Assembly (NCBI GenBank): GCA_035601815.1
Contig: DATNNN010000156.1
Coordinates: forward strand, 1-15,911
Source of the DNA: DATNNN01 sp035601815
Lineage (GTDB): Bacteria; Pseudomonadota; Alphaproteobacteria; Rhizobiales; Xanthobacteraceae
DNA length: 15,911 bases
Direction of reading: 5' to 3'
Below are positions 1-5,858 of the stretch, piece after piece. The position numbers and the translations under genes were made by a program. The number at the start of each line of letters is the position of its first letter. The stretch's first letter is position 1. Under the pieces are notes generated by a model, which saw nothing but the letters and a program-made list of their open reading frames with translations, made no database searches and was not told where the DNA came from.

Positions 1-177
1 CTATCTCGTCTTCTCGCACCGCCTGTTGCTTTGGTGCCATTGCGTGCCCTTCGGGCAGGTGCGCTGCACCTTCTCGAAGCCCAGGTCGCTCGTCAGCGAC
101 CGGTCGAACACGGCAACGGTCAAGACGAGCGTTGACGCGTATGCAAGCACGAGCGTGAGAGATAGGCGTTTCAGCAT
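1..177 (-). CDS. Small putative exported or membrane-anchored protein, 58 aa, not recognised
   Basis: An intact ATG-to-TAG reading frame of 59 codons has its stop codon on the first three bases of the window. Residues 1-4 (MLKR) are basic, residues 5-24 are a continuous hydrophobic run (LSLTLVLAYASTLVLTVAVF), and a polar, basic tail follows. This layout suits a signal peptide or a single-pass N-in membrane anchor; I see no strong signal peptidase motif, so the anchor is as likely. The tail has exactly two cysteines, C41 and C54, in the pattern C-P-K-G-x-x-W-x(6)-C (CPKGTQWHQSNRRC), which could form a disulfide in the periplasm. The ribosome binding site is good: AAGGGGGAAG ends 3 nt before the ATG. 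A plausible promoter lies at 215-242. The gene follows dnaB on the same strand after a 110-bp gap. I do not recognise the family. The C-P-x-G-x-x-W spacing is loosely like small disulfide modules such as chitin-binding type repeats, which is inference only. Confidence 0.6.
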   Translation of the reverse strand: MLKRLSLTLVLAYASTLVLTVAVFDRSLTSDLGFEKVQRTCPKGTQWHQSNRRCEKTR

Positions 178-190
178 GGCTTCCCCCTTC

Positions 191-208
191 GAAACGATTT
201 TACGTTTC
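191..208 (-). repeat. Inverted repeat in the leader of the 58-aa gene
   Basis: GAAACG (191-196) and CGTTTC (203-208) are a perfect 6-bp inverted repeat around a 6-nt AT-rich spacer. On the minus strand it lies between the predicted -10 element (220-215) and the ribosome binding site, at about the expected transcription start. It could be an operator or a short 5' hairpin. A 6-bp arm is short, so chance is possible. Confidence 0.35.
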
Positions 209-214
209 CTTCCA

Positions 215-242
215 ACTATATGTGACTAGCGCCGCTGATCAA
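215..242 (-). promoter_or_regulatory. Predicted sigma-70-type promoter for the 58-aa gene
   Basis: On the minus strand, TTGATC (242-237, four of six bases of TTGACA) and TATAGT (220-215, five of six of TATAAT) are separated by 16 nt. The start of transcription would fall near position 208, about 30 nt upstream of the ATG at 177. The stretch is clearly more AT-rich than the surrounding genes. Its position after the dnaB stop codon suggests that the small gene can be transcribed independently of dnaB. Confidence 0.45.
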
Positions 243-287
243 TATGCTCAGTTTTTTTTCATTGAGCCGCAGAGACTAGTCCGCCGC

Positions 288-1781
288 TTACCCCACCCGG
301 TCGGGCAGCCGCTCCTCGCGGGCAAGGTTGCCGAAGCGGGTGAACTGCGCCTCGAAGGACATGGCGACGGAGTCCGTCGGCCCGTGACGGTGCTTGGCGA
401 CGATGATTTCGGCCCGGCCGCGGGCGGCCGCCATCGACTTCTGCCATCGCTCGAGCTTGTCGCCGCCTTCCAGCGGCTCGCGGCCGTGCAGGTAGTATTC
501 CTCGCGGTAGACGAAGGCGACCACGTCGGCGTCCTGCTCGATCGACCCCGATTCACGCAGGTCCGAGAGTTGCGGCCGCTTGTCGTCGCGGCTCTCCACC
601 TGGCGGGAGAGCTGCGAGATTGCGAGAACCGGGATGTTAAGCTCCTTGGCCAGCGCTTTGAGATTGGTGGTGATTTCCGTCACCTCCTGGACGCGGCCTT
701 CCTGCGCGCGCCGGCTCGAGCCGGAGAGAAGCTGGATGTAGTCGACGATCATGATATCGAGGCCGCGCTGGCGCTTGAGCCGCCGCGCGCGGGCCGCGAG
801 CTGGGCGATGGAGACGCCGCCGGTCTCGTCGATATAGAGCGGGATCGACTGCATCATCTGGGCAGCGGCGGCGAGCTTGCCGAAGTCGCTCTCGGTGATG
901 TCGCCGCGGCGGATCTTCGAGGACGAGATCTCCGTCTGCTCGGAGAGAATACGGGTGGCGAGCTGCTCGGCGCTCATTTCCAGCGAGAAGAAGCCGACGA
1001 TGCCGCCATGCACGGTCTCGATCGAGCCGTCGGGCAGCGGCCGGCCGCGGTATTCGAGCGCGATGTTGTAGGCGATGTTGGTGGCGAGCGCGGTCTTCCC
1101 CATGCCCGGGCGGCCGGCGAGGATTACGAGGTCCGACGGCTGCAGCCCGCCCATCAGATGATCGAGGTCGGTGAACCCGGTGGCGAGCCCGGAAAGATGC
1201 CCTTCGCGCTGGTAGGCGCGGCTCGCGAGGTCGACCGCTTGCTTCGAGGCTTCCGAGAAGCGCACGAAGCCCTTGTCGTAGCGGCCGGTTTCGGCGAGCT
1301 CGTAGAGGCGCCGCTCCGCGTCCTCGATCTGGTCGCCGGGCTTGAAGTCCACCGGCGCGTCGTAGGCGACGTTGACCATGTCCTCGCCGATGCGGATGAG
1401 GTCACGGCGAATCGACAGGTCGTAGATAGTGCGCGCGTAGTCCTCGGCGTTGATGACGGTGGTCGCTTCCGACGCGATGCGGGCGAGGTACTGGGCCGCG
1501 GTCAAGCCCGCGATGTCGCCCTCGGGCAGGAAGGTCTTCAGCGTGATCGGCGTCGCCACCTTGCCCATGCGGATCATCTCCGCCGTGAGCTCGAAGATTT
1601 TCTGGTGGATCGGCTCGAAGAAATGCGACGGCTTGAGGAAGCCGGATACCCGGTCGAAGGCGTCGTTGTTGACCAAGATCGCGCCGAGGAGGGCCTGCTC
1701 GGCCTCCACGTTGTGGGGCGCCTGGCGCCACGCCTCCTGGGTCTCTTCTTGCGGTTTGCGGAGCGTGGATTCGAGCGCCAT
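288..1781 (-). CDS. dnaB: Replicative DNA helicase DnaB
   Basis: This 497-residue protein is the hexameric 5'-3' helicase that unwinds DNA ahead of the replication fork and recruits primase. The N-terminal DnaB domain (about residues 20-130, with PHNVEAEQALLGAIL) is followed by the RecA-like C-terminal ATPase. Walker A is GRPGMGKT (223-230), FSLEMS is at 265-270, Walker B with the following loop is IMIVDYIQLL (343-352), DLRESGSIEQDAD is at 407-419, and the KHRHG arginine-finger motif is at 463-467. An insertion after Walker A (about 243-258) is usual in alphaproteobacteria. I chose the ATG at 1781 (MALEST) because an upstream extension to 1850 reads into unconserved sequence. The ribosome binding site is weak (GGAAAG, about 11 nt upstream). 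A 173-bp gap to cfa contains a DnaA-box-like site and a palindrome. Confidence 0.97.
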   Translation of the reverse strand: MALESTLRKPQEETQEAWRQAPHNVEAEQALLGAILVNNDAFDRVSGFLKPSHFFEPIHQKIFELTAEMIRMGKVATPITLKTFLPEGDIAGLTAAQYLARIASEATTVINAEDYARTIYDLSIRRDLIRIGEDMVNVAYDAPVDFKPGDQIEDAERRLYELAETGRYDKGFVRFSEASKQAVDLASRAYQREGHLSGLATGFTDLDHLMGGLQPSDLVILAGRPGMGKTALATNIAYNIALEYRGRPLPDGSIETVHGGIVGFFSLEMSAEQLATRILSEQTEISSSKIRRGDITESDFGKLAAAAQMMQSIPLYIDETGGVSIAQLAARARRLKRQRGLDIMIVDYIQLLSGSSRRAQEGRVQEVTEITTNLKALAKELNIPVLAISQLSRQVESRDDKRPQLSDLRESGSIEQDADVVAFVYREEYYLHGREPLEGGDKLERWQKSMAAARGRAEIIVAKHRHGPTDSVAMSFEAQFTRFGNLAREERLPDRVG

Positions 1782-1899
1782 GGTTTTCTTTTTGCTTTCC
1801 GCGTCCGCGAGGAGGAGGCCTATCGCATAGCACGTTCCGCGGGCGTGCAAGCAGGCTTCGCGAAAGAGCGAACGCTATACACACGATTCATATTGCGGG

Positions 1900-1908
1900 T
1901 GTGGAAAA
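1900..1908 (-). promoter_or_regulatory. DnaA-box-like nonamer upstream of dnaB
   Basis: On the minus strand this reads TTTTCCACA, which fits the relaxed DnaA-box consensus TTWTNCACA and differs from TTATCCACA at one position. It lies about 120 nt upstream of the dnaB ATG, in the dnaB-cfa intergenic region. In DNA this GC-rich such a match is uncommon. A single isolated box is weak evidence of function, and no binding is shown. Confidence 0.3.
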
Positions 1909-1917
1909 AGTTTGGCG

Positions 1918-1935
1918 CTTGACTGTGACGTCAAG
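1918..1935. repeat. Perfect inverted repeat CTTGAC-N6-GTCAAG upstream of dnaB
   Basis: CTTGAC (1918-1923) and GTCAAG (1930-1935) flank the spacer TGTGAC. The element lies 20 nt beyond the cfa stop codon and about 137 nt upstream of the dnaB start. Each strand carries a TTGAC core, so one arm could also be a -35 element for dnaB, although no good -10 element follows at 16-18 nt. It may be a regulator-binding palindrome or a short 3' hairpin of the cfa transcript, but it has no T-tract. Confidence 0.4.
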
Positions 1936-1954
1936 ATGGAGACGCGCGGATTTT

Positions 1955-3211
1955 TTACTCGCCGGCGAGCCGCATCGGCTCCCGCACTTCGACCTCGGCG
2001 CGGCGGAGCCGGGTCTCGGCCGGACCGATGTAGTCGCGCGTCAGCGGCACCGCATCCTGCTTCCGCGCCAGCTGAATTTGGAAAATCATCATGCCGCCGT
2101 GGCGGAACGACATCTCCGAGGCGGCGAGGTAGAACTCCCACATGCGGCAGAAGCGCTCGTCGTAGAGCCTCGTCACCTCCTCGCGGTGGGCAAGGAAGCG
2201 GGCGCGCCATGCCTCTAGCGTCTCGGCGTAGTGCAGACGCAAGATCTCGACGTCGGTCACCACAAGGTCCGCGCGTTGAATTGCCGGCAGCACCTCCGAC
2301 AGCGCCGGGATGTAGCCGCCGGGGAAGATGTACTTCCTGATCCACGGACTGGTCGCCGCCGGCCCGCCCGAGCGGCCGATCGAATGGATGACGGCGACGC
2401 CGTCGGTATCGAGCAGGTCGCGGATCTTGCGGAAGAATTCGGCGTAGTGGCCGACGCCCACGTGCTCGAACATGCCGACCGAGATGATGCGGTCGAAGGT
2501 CGTGTCGATGTCCCGGTAGTCCTGCAGGCGGAAGTCGACCTGGCCCTGCAGCCGCCGCTCGCCGACACGGGCGCGGGAGGCCGCCGCCTGCTCCTCGGAG
2601 AGGGTGACGCCGGTGACCTTCGCCCGCCCGACCTCCGCGAGGTAGAGGCCGAGCCCGCCCCAGCCCGAGCCGATGTCGAGCACCTTGAGATTAGGCTTGT
2701 CGAGCAGGAGCTTCGCCGCGAGGTGGCGTTTCTTGGCGAGCTGGGCGTCGTCGAGGCTTAAGTCCGGGCGCTCGAAGTAGGCGCACGAATATTGCCGGTC
2801 GGCGTCGAGGAAGAGGGAATAGAGCCGGCCGTCCAGGTCGTAGTGGTGCGCCACGTTGCGCTTGGCGCGGCCGCGCGGGTTGAATTGGGCGATGCGGCGG
2901 AAAAGGTAACGCAGTCCCGTCAGCACCTTGGCCGCCGGGTAGGGCGGGGTGCCGCCGGTCTGCGACATGACGAGTGCGAGGAAGTCGGCGATGGAGCCGC
3001 GCTCGACGTGGAAGCTTCCGTCCATGAACGCCTCGCCGAGCCTGAGCTCGGGGTCGAGGAGGATCTTGAGGAACGTCTCGCGGCTTGCCGCCACCCGGAC
3101 CGGCTCGCCGGTGCCGTCGCCCACGCTGAACGACCGCCCCGGCGCGGTCGAGACAACAAGTGTCCCTTGCCGGACGATTCTGGAGAGCAACCGCTGGAGC
3201 CACCGATCCAT
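1955..3211 (-). CDS. cfa: Cyclopropane-fatty-acyl-phospholipid synthase
   Basis: This 418-residue enzyme uses S-adenosylmethionine to convert cis double bonds of membrane phospholipid acyl chains to cyclopropane rings, a late-growth and stress adaptation. The N-terminal lipid-recognition region (about 1-115) precedes a class I methyltransferase fold. The residues known from E. coli Cfa are in place: YSCAYFE with C143, the SAM-binding LDIGSGWGG (178-186), E249 in MFEHVG, H276 in HSIG and Y328 in YAETLEAW. I chose the ATG at 3211 (MDRWLQ). An in-frame ATG at 3217 is equally possible, because the SD-like GAAGG sits 10 nt upstream of the first and 4 nt upstream of the second. A TTG start at 3265 would read through a hairpin leader and is rejected. 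The gene is isolated from rplI by a terminator-like hairpin. The acyl substrates are products of the fab pathway encoded further right. Confidence 0.95.
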   Translation of the reverse strand: MDRWLQRLLSRIVRQGTLVVSTAPGRSFSVGDGTGEPVRVAASRETFLKILLDPELRLGEAFMDGSFHVERGSIADFLALVMSQTGGTPPYPAAKVLTGLRYLFRRIAQFNPRGRAKRNVAHHYDLDGRLYSLFLDADRQYSCAYFERPDLSLDDAQLAKKRHLAAKLLLDKPNLKVLDIGSGWGGLGLYLAEVGRAKVTGVTLSEEQAAASRARVGERRLQGQVDFRLQDYRDIDTTFDRIISVGMFEHVGVGHYAEFFRKIRDLLDTDGVAVIHSIGRSGGPAATSPWIRKYIFPGGYIPALSEVLPAIQRADLVVTDVEILRLHYAETLEAWRARFLAHREEVTRLYDERFCRMWEFYLAASEMSFRHGGMMIFQIQLARKQDAVPLTRDYIGPAETRLRRAEVEVREPMRLAGE

Positions 3212-3227
3212 GGCCATCGCGCCTTCA

Positions 3228-3251
3228 GGCTCGCCGGGAATAGGGCGAGCC
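3228..3251 (-). promoter_or_regulatory. Stem-loop abutting the cfa ribosome binding site
   Basis: GGCTCGCC (3228-3235) and GGCGAGCC (3244-3251) form a perfect 8-bp stem with an 8-nt loop. In the minus-strand transcript it ends one or two nucleotides before the SD-like GAAGG of cfa. Its position suggests that it shapes translation initiation or transcript stability. E. coli cfa is known to be controlled through its 5' UTR by small RNAs, but any parallel here is inference. Confidence 0.45.
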
Positions 3252-3278
3252 GCCTTTACGTACAAATCCTAGTCCAAA

Positions 3279-3314
3279 GACCGGGCGGCGGGCAATCGTT
3301 CTGGCCGCCCGGTC
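3279..3314 (-). terminator. Hairpin terminator after rplI
   Basis: GACCGGGCGGC (3279-3289) and GCCGCCCGGTC (3304-3314) are perfectly complementary, giving an 11-bp GC-rich stem with a 14-nt loop. It begins 10 nt past the rplI stop codon. In the minus-strand direction the stem is followed by TTTGG, so the T-tract is short. It probably ends the rpsF-rpsR-DUF2232-rplI transcript, wholly or partly. Confidence 0.6.
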
Positions 3315-3324
3315 GACCGGAGAG

Positions 3325-4062
3325 CTAGGCGTCGGCGTCCTTGCCCTTTTTCTCCTTGCGCGGCTTCTTCTTGCCCTCGGCCGGCTCGGCGCCGGCCGGC
3401 GTCTCAGCTGCCTCCGCGCGGGCCTTTGCCTTGCGCTTCTTTGCGGGCTTCTCGGCCTTGGCCTCCGCCGCCTCGCCTTCGGCGGCAGGATCCGCCCCTT
3501 CCGCGGGCGGCTTCTCGAAGAACTTGTCGGCGGTGACCCGGGCCACGGCGCGCACCTCTTCGTCGTCGTCACGCCGCACCGTGAGGTCCTCGCCGCGGGC
3601 CTGGCGGGCAGCCTCGTCGTCGCTGCGCGCCACGTTGATGGTGACGATCACCTCCACCTCGGCGTGCAGCGCCACCGGCACCTTGTGCAGCCCGATGGAC
3701 TTGATCGGGATGTTGAGCACGATCTGCCGGCGATCGACCTTGAAGCCGCCGCCCGACAGCGCGCCGGCGATATCGCGGCCGGAGACCGAGCCGTAGAGCT
3801 GCCCGGTCTCGCCCGCCTGGCGAATGAGGATGAAGCTCTGGCCGTCCAGGCTCTTATGCACCTGCTCGGCCTCTGACTTGAGCATGAGGTTCTTCGCCTC
3901 GAGCTCGCTCTTCATGCCCTCGAACTTGGCGCGGTTCTGGTCGGTGGCGCGCAGCGCCTTGCCCTGGGGCAGGAGGAAGTTGCGCGCGAAGCCGTCGCGT
4001 ACGCGCACCACGTCGCCGATCTGGCCCAGCTTGGCGACGCGCTCGAGAAGGATGACTTCCAT
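3325..4062 (-). CDS. rplI: Large ribosomal subunit protein bL9, C-terminally extended
   Basis: This protein of the 50S subunit binds 23S rRNA near the L1 stalk and helps maintain reading frame. The N-terminal domain (1-40, MEVILLERVAKLGQIGDVV and NFLLPQGKA) is followed by the long connecting helix (about 41-75) and the C-terminal domain (about 80-148). At 245 residues it is much longer than the roughly 150 of E. coli. Residues 149-245 form a low-complexity tail, first acidic and then Ala/Lys/Glu-rich with lysine clusters (KPAKKRKAK, GKKKPRKEKKGK). Shorter tails of this kind are common in Hyphomicrobiales L9. The start is secure: AGGAG lies 7 nt before the ATG. The gene follows the DUF2232 gene by 18 nt and ends 10 nt before a terminator hairpin. 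Confidence 0.97.
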   Translation of the reverse strand: MEVILLERVAKLGQIGDVVRVRDGFARNFLLPQGKALRATDQNRAKFEGMKSELEAKNLMLKSEAEQVHKSLDGQSFILIRQAGETGQLYGSVSGRDIAGALSGGGFKVDRRQIVLNIPIKSIGLHKVPVALHAEVEVIVTINVARSDDEAARQARGEDLTVRRDDDEEVRAVARVTADKFFEKPPAEGADPAAEGEAAEAKAEKPAKKRKAKARAEAAETPAGAEPAEGKKKPRKEKKGKDADA

Positions 4063-4080
4063 GATTTCACTCCTGTCGGT

Positions 4081-5061
4081 TCACTGCTTGGAAGGGTGGG
4101 TGGGAAGCTTGGGGCCGCTCCAGCGCGCCGCCCGCGCCCGGAAGTCGACCAGGGGGTCGGCGAGCCCGATCATGATCACGAGCAGCGCCGGCCAGCCGAT
4201 GACGAGGACGGCCGCCCATACCGCGGCGAGGATAATGGTGCGCGCGGGGAAGGCGCGGGTGACGCCGTGGATGACCGCGAAGCCGAGGAAGGCGAAGGCG
4301 GTGAACAGGGTGGCCGCCAGAAGACCGGTGGCGAGGCCGACGAGCTCCGGCAGGAAGGAGCCCGCCACCGCCGCGAGCAACAACGCCAGGCTCGTGGCGG
4401 GAAAGCGCATGGCGGAAAGATCGGGCCACGGCCGCGTCAGCCGACGGGAAAGGCGGGCGACGCGGCCGGCGAGCCAGAGGTTCAGGAGGCTCGTCAGCAT
4501 GGAGAGCACGGCCGCCATGGGCGGGATCACGAGCGTGAGGAAGTCGAGCACCCGCCCCGGGTCGCCGCCGCCCGGCAGCCGCAGCGGCTGGCCCGCCGGC
4601 AAGCCGCTCTGCGCCCGCAGCACGCGCTCGAAGCCTGCCTTGAGCGCGGCGCGGTAGGAGTCGAGGTCGAGGCCGAAGGCGGGGATCGCAAGCGCGGTCA
4701 CGCCGGCCGCGATCACAGCGCTCCACAGCACGAGCCGCTCCGCCGGATACCACTCGAATTCGCCTGGGTTCGCCCCCGGGCGGGCGAGCAGCGCCAGGTA
4801 CGCCAGCGCGTAGGCGGGGAGGCCGATGCCGATCAGGTGCGCGATGAGGAACCACTTGCCGAGGAAGAGTCCGATAGCGGTCGCCGCGACCCCGGCGGCG
4901 ACGAGGCCGGCGAGCTGGTTCCACGCCAGCGCCGCCAGCAGGATCGGCAGCGGCGCCAGATAAAACAGCGCGATCGAGAGCAGCGAACCCGAGACCAGCG
5001 CCGCGAACAGGAGCGCGGACGCGATGCCCGCGCCGAAGCCGATGAAAACGATCTGCACCAT
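4081..5061 (-). CDS. DUF2232 family multispanning membrane protein
   Basis: This is a 326-residue integral membrane protein of unknown function. Hydrophobic segments run from the N terminus (VFIGFGAGIASALLFAALVS, about residues 4-24) through roughly eight or nine spans, with a soluble loop near residues 125-165 and a short basic cytoplasmic-looking tail. Genes of this family commonly lie between rpsR and rplI in Hyphomicrobiales, which is the main basis for the name. I chose the ATG at 5061 (MVQIVF) because the hydrophobic domain begins there. In-frame starts at 5118 (ATG) and 5166 (TTG, 3 nt after the rpsR stop) would add an unhydrophobic leader and would put a hairpin in the coding region. 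The ribosome binding site at 5061 is weak. The gene is probably co-transcribed with rpsR and rplI. Confidence 0.8.
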   Translation of the reverse strand: MVQIVFIGFGAGIASALLFAALVSGSLLSIALFYLAPLPILLAALAWNQLAGLVAAGVAATAIGLFLGKWFLIAHLIGIGLPAYALAYLALLARPGANPGEFEWYPAERLVLWSAVIAAGVTALAIPAFGLDLDSYRAALKAGFERVLRAQSGLPAGQPLRLPGGGDPGRVLDFLTLVIPPMAAVLSMLTSLLNLWLAGRVARLSRRLTRPWPDLSAMRFPATSLALLLAAVAGSFLPELVGLATGLLAATLFTAFAFLGFAVIHGVTRAFPARTIILAAVWAAVLVIGWPALLVIMIGLADPLVDFRARAARWSGPKLPTHPSKQ

Positions 5062-5072
5062 CGTCAGCTGTC

Positions 5073-5086
5073 CCGCTCGAGAGCGG
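5073..5086 (-). repeat. Small hairpin just upstream of the DUF2232 start
   Basis: CCGCT and AGCGG form a 5-bp stem around the 4-nt loop CGAG, about 11 nt before the ATG at 5061. The weak SD-like GGGA overlaps its downstream arm, so the hairpin could limit access to it. The stem is short and the assignment is tentative. Confidence 0.3.
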
Positions 5087-5119
5087 TTAGAGGCGGATCG
5101 AAAGTCCGTCCCAACCATC

Positions 5120-5140
5120 GCCGCCGGCACTCCCGGCGGC
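5120..5140 (-). repeat. Stem-loop in the rpsR-DUF2232 spacer
   Basis: GCCGCCGG (5120-5127) and CCGGCGGC (5133-5140) form a perfect 8-bp GC stem with a 5-nt loop, about 30 nt past the rpsR stop codon on the minus strand. No T-tract follows. It may be a partial terminator or an RNA-processing or stabilising element that lowers expression of the downstream membrane protein relative to the ribosomal proteins. Confidence 0.45.
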
Positions 5141-5169
5141 TTATGAATTTCAACCCGCGGAGGCAAGCC

Positions 5170-5415
5170 TCAGCGGATCACGTAGGGCACGAGCCCGAGG
5201 AAGCGCGCCCGCTTGATGGCGCTTGCCAGCTCGCGCTGCTTCTTCGCCGACACCGCGGTGATGCGGCTCGGCACGATCTTGCCGCGCTCGGAAATGTAGC
5301 GCTGCAGGAGCTTCACATCCTTGTAGTCGATCTTGGGGGCGCTGGCGCCCGAGAACGGACAGGTCTTGCGCCGGCGGAAGAACGGGCGGCGCGTGGGGAT
5401 CTGGGAAAAGCTCAT
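5170..5415 (-). CDS. rpsR: Small ribosomal subunit protein bS18
   Basis: This 81-residue protein of the 30S platform forms a heterodimer with S6 on helices 22-23 of 16S rRNA. The family pattern is complete: a basic N terminus (RRPFFRRRKTCPFS), then KIDYKDVKLLQRYISERGKI and VPSRITAVSAKKQRELASAI, and a basic C terminus ending FLGLVPYVIR. The length is normal. The start ATG (5415-5413) overlaps the rpsF stop by ATGA, and a GGGAG motif 7 nt upstream lies inside rpsF, so the two are translationally coupled. This fits the equimolar need for S6 and S18. Confidence 0.98.
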   Translation of the reverse strand: MSFSQIPTRRPFFRRRKTCPFSGASAPKIDYKDVKLLQRYISERGKIVPSRITAVSAKKQRELASAIKRARFLGLVPYVIR

Positions 5416-5858
5416 GGCTCGACTCCCGCGCCCGCTTCGGCTCCGACAAGCGCCGGAATCTCGCCCTCGTCGCTGCCATGTTCACGGTCGCGGCGCCGCT
5501 CGCCGCGCTCGCGCTCGCGCCGGTCGTCGCGGTCGCGCTTCTGCAGCATGATCGAGGGGCCTTCCTCGTGGGCCTCCACGCGCACGGTGAGGAAGCGGAT
5601 GACGTCCTCGCTGATGCGCTCAAGGCGCTCCATCTCCTCGACCGCTGCCGGCGGCGCGTCGAGGCGGAGCATGGCGAAGTGCGCCTTGCGGTTCTTCTGG
5701 ATGCGGAAGGTCAGCGTCTTCACGCCCCAATACTCCGGGTCGCCGACGATCTTGCCGCCGTTCTGCTCGATCACGCCCTTGTACTGGGCGGACAGTTCCT
5801 CGACCTGTTGCGCGGTGACGTCCTGGCGCGACAGGAAGACGTGTTCGTAGAATGGCAT
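5412..5858 (-). CDS. rpsF: Small ribosomal subunit protein bS6, charged C-terminal tail
   Basis: This 148-residue 30S protein binds S18 and 16S rRNA in the central domain. The ferredoxin-like core spans residues 1-104 (MPFYEHVFLSRQDV, YWGVKTLTFRIQKNRKAHF, ISEDVIRFLTVRVE). Residues 107-148 form a tail that begins with alternating Arg and Glu (RDRDDRRERERGERRRDRE) and ends in acidic, small residues. Charged tails are common in S6 and in E. coli are the site of glutamate addition, but the tail here is unlike that of E. coli. The start at 5858 has a strong AGGAAAGGG ribosome binding site. It is the first gene of the operon, preceded by a structured leader of about 150 nt and a TATAAT promoter element. 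Confidence 0.97.
   Translation of the reverse strand: MPFYEHVFLSRQDVTAQQVEELSAQYKGVIEQNGGKIVGDPEYWGVKTLTFRIQKNRKAHFAMLRLDAPPAAVEEMERLERISEDVIRFLTVRVEAHEEGPSIMLQKRDRDDRRERERGERRRDREHGSDEGEIPALVGAEAGAGVEP

Noticed and set aside
26..229. Plus-strand 67-codon frame opposite the small minus-strand gene
   Set aside because: It has no ribosome binding site and no recognisable domain. The minus-strand frame has a strong ribosome binding site, a hydrophobic leader and a promoter.
246..267. Hairpin GCTCA/TGAGC as a dnaB terminator
   Set aside because: The stem has only 5 bp with a 12-nt loop. The A-run lies in the loop, not as a T-tract after the stem on the minus strand.
224..287. Near-repeat GACTAG...GCCGCT at 224-236 and 274-287
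   Set aside because: The two copies differ in length and sequence, are short, and do not match any known element type. Chance is likely.
222..1922. 566-codon plus-strand frame opposite dnaB
   Set aside because: It is a long antisense frame of the kind expected in high-GC DNA. Its composition is Arg/Gly/Glu-rich without domains, and dnaB is certain on the other strand.
4096..5850. 584-codon plus-strand frame opposite the DUF2232, rpsR and rpsF genes
   Set aside because: It is an antisense shadow across three well-supported genes and two spacers, with no conserved motif.
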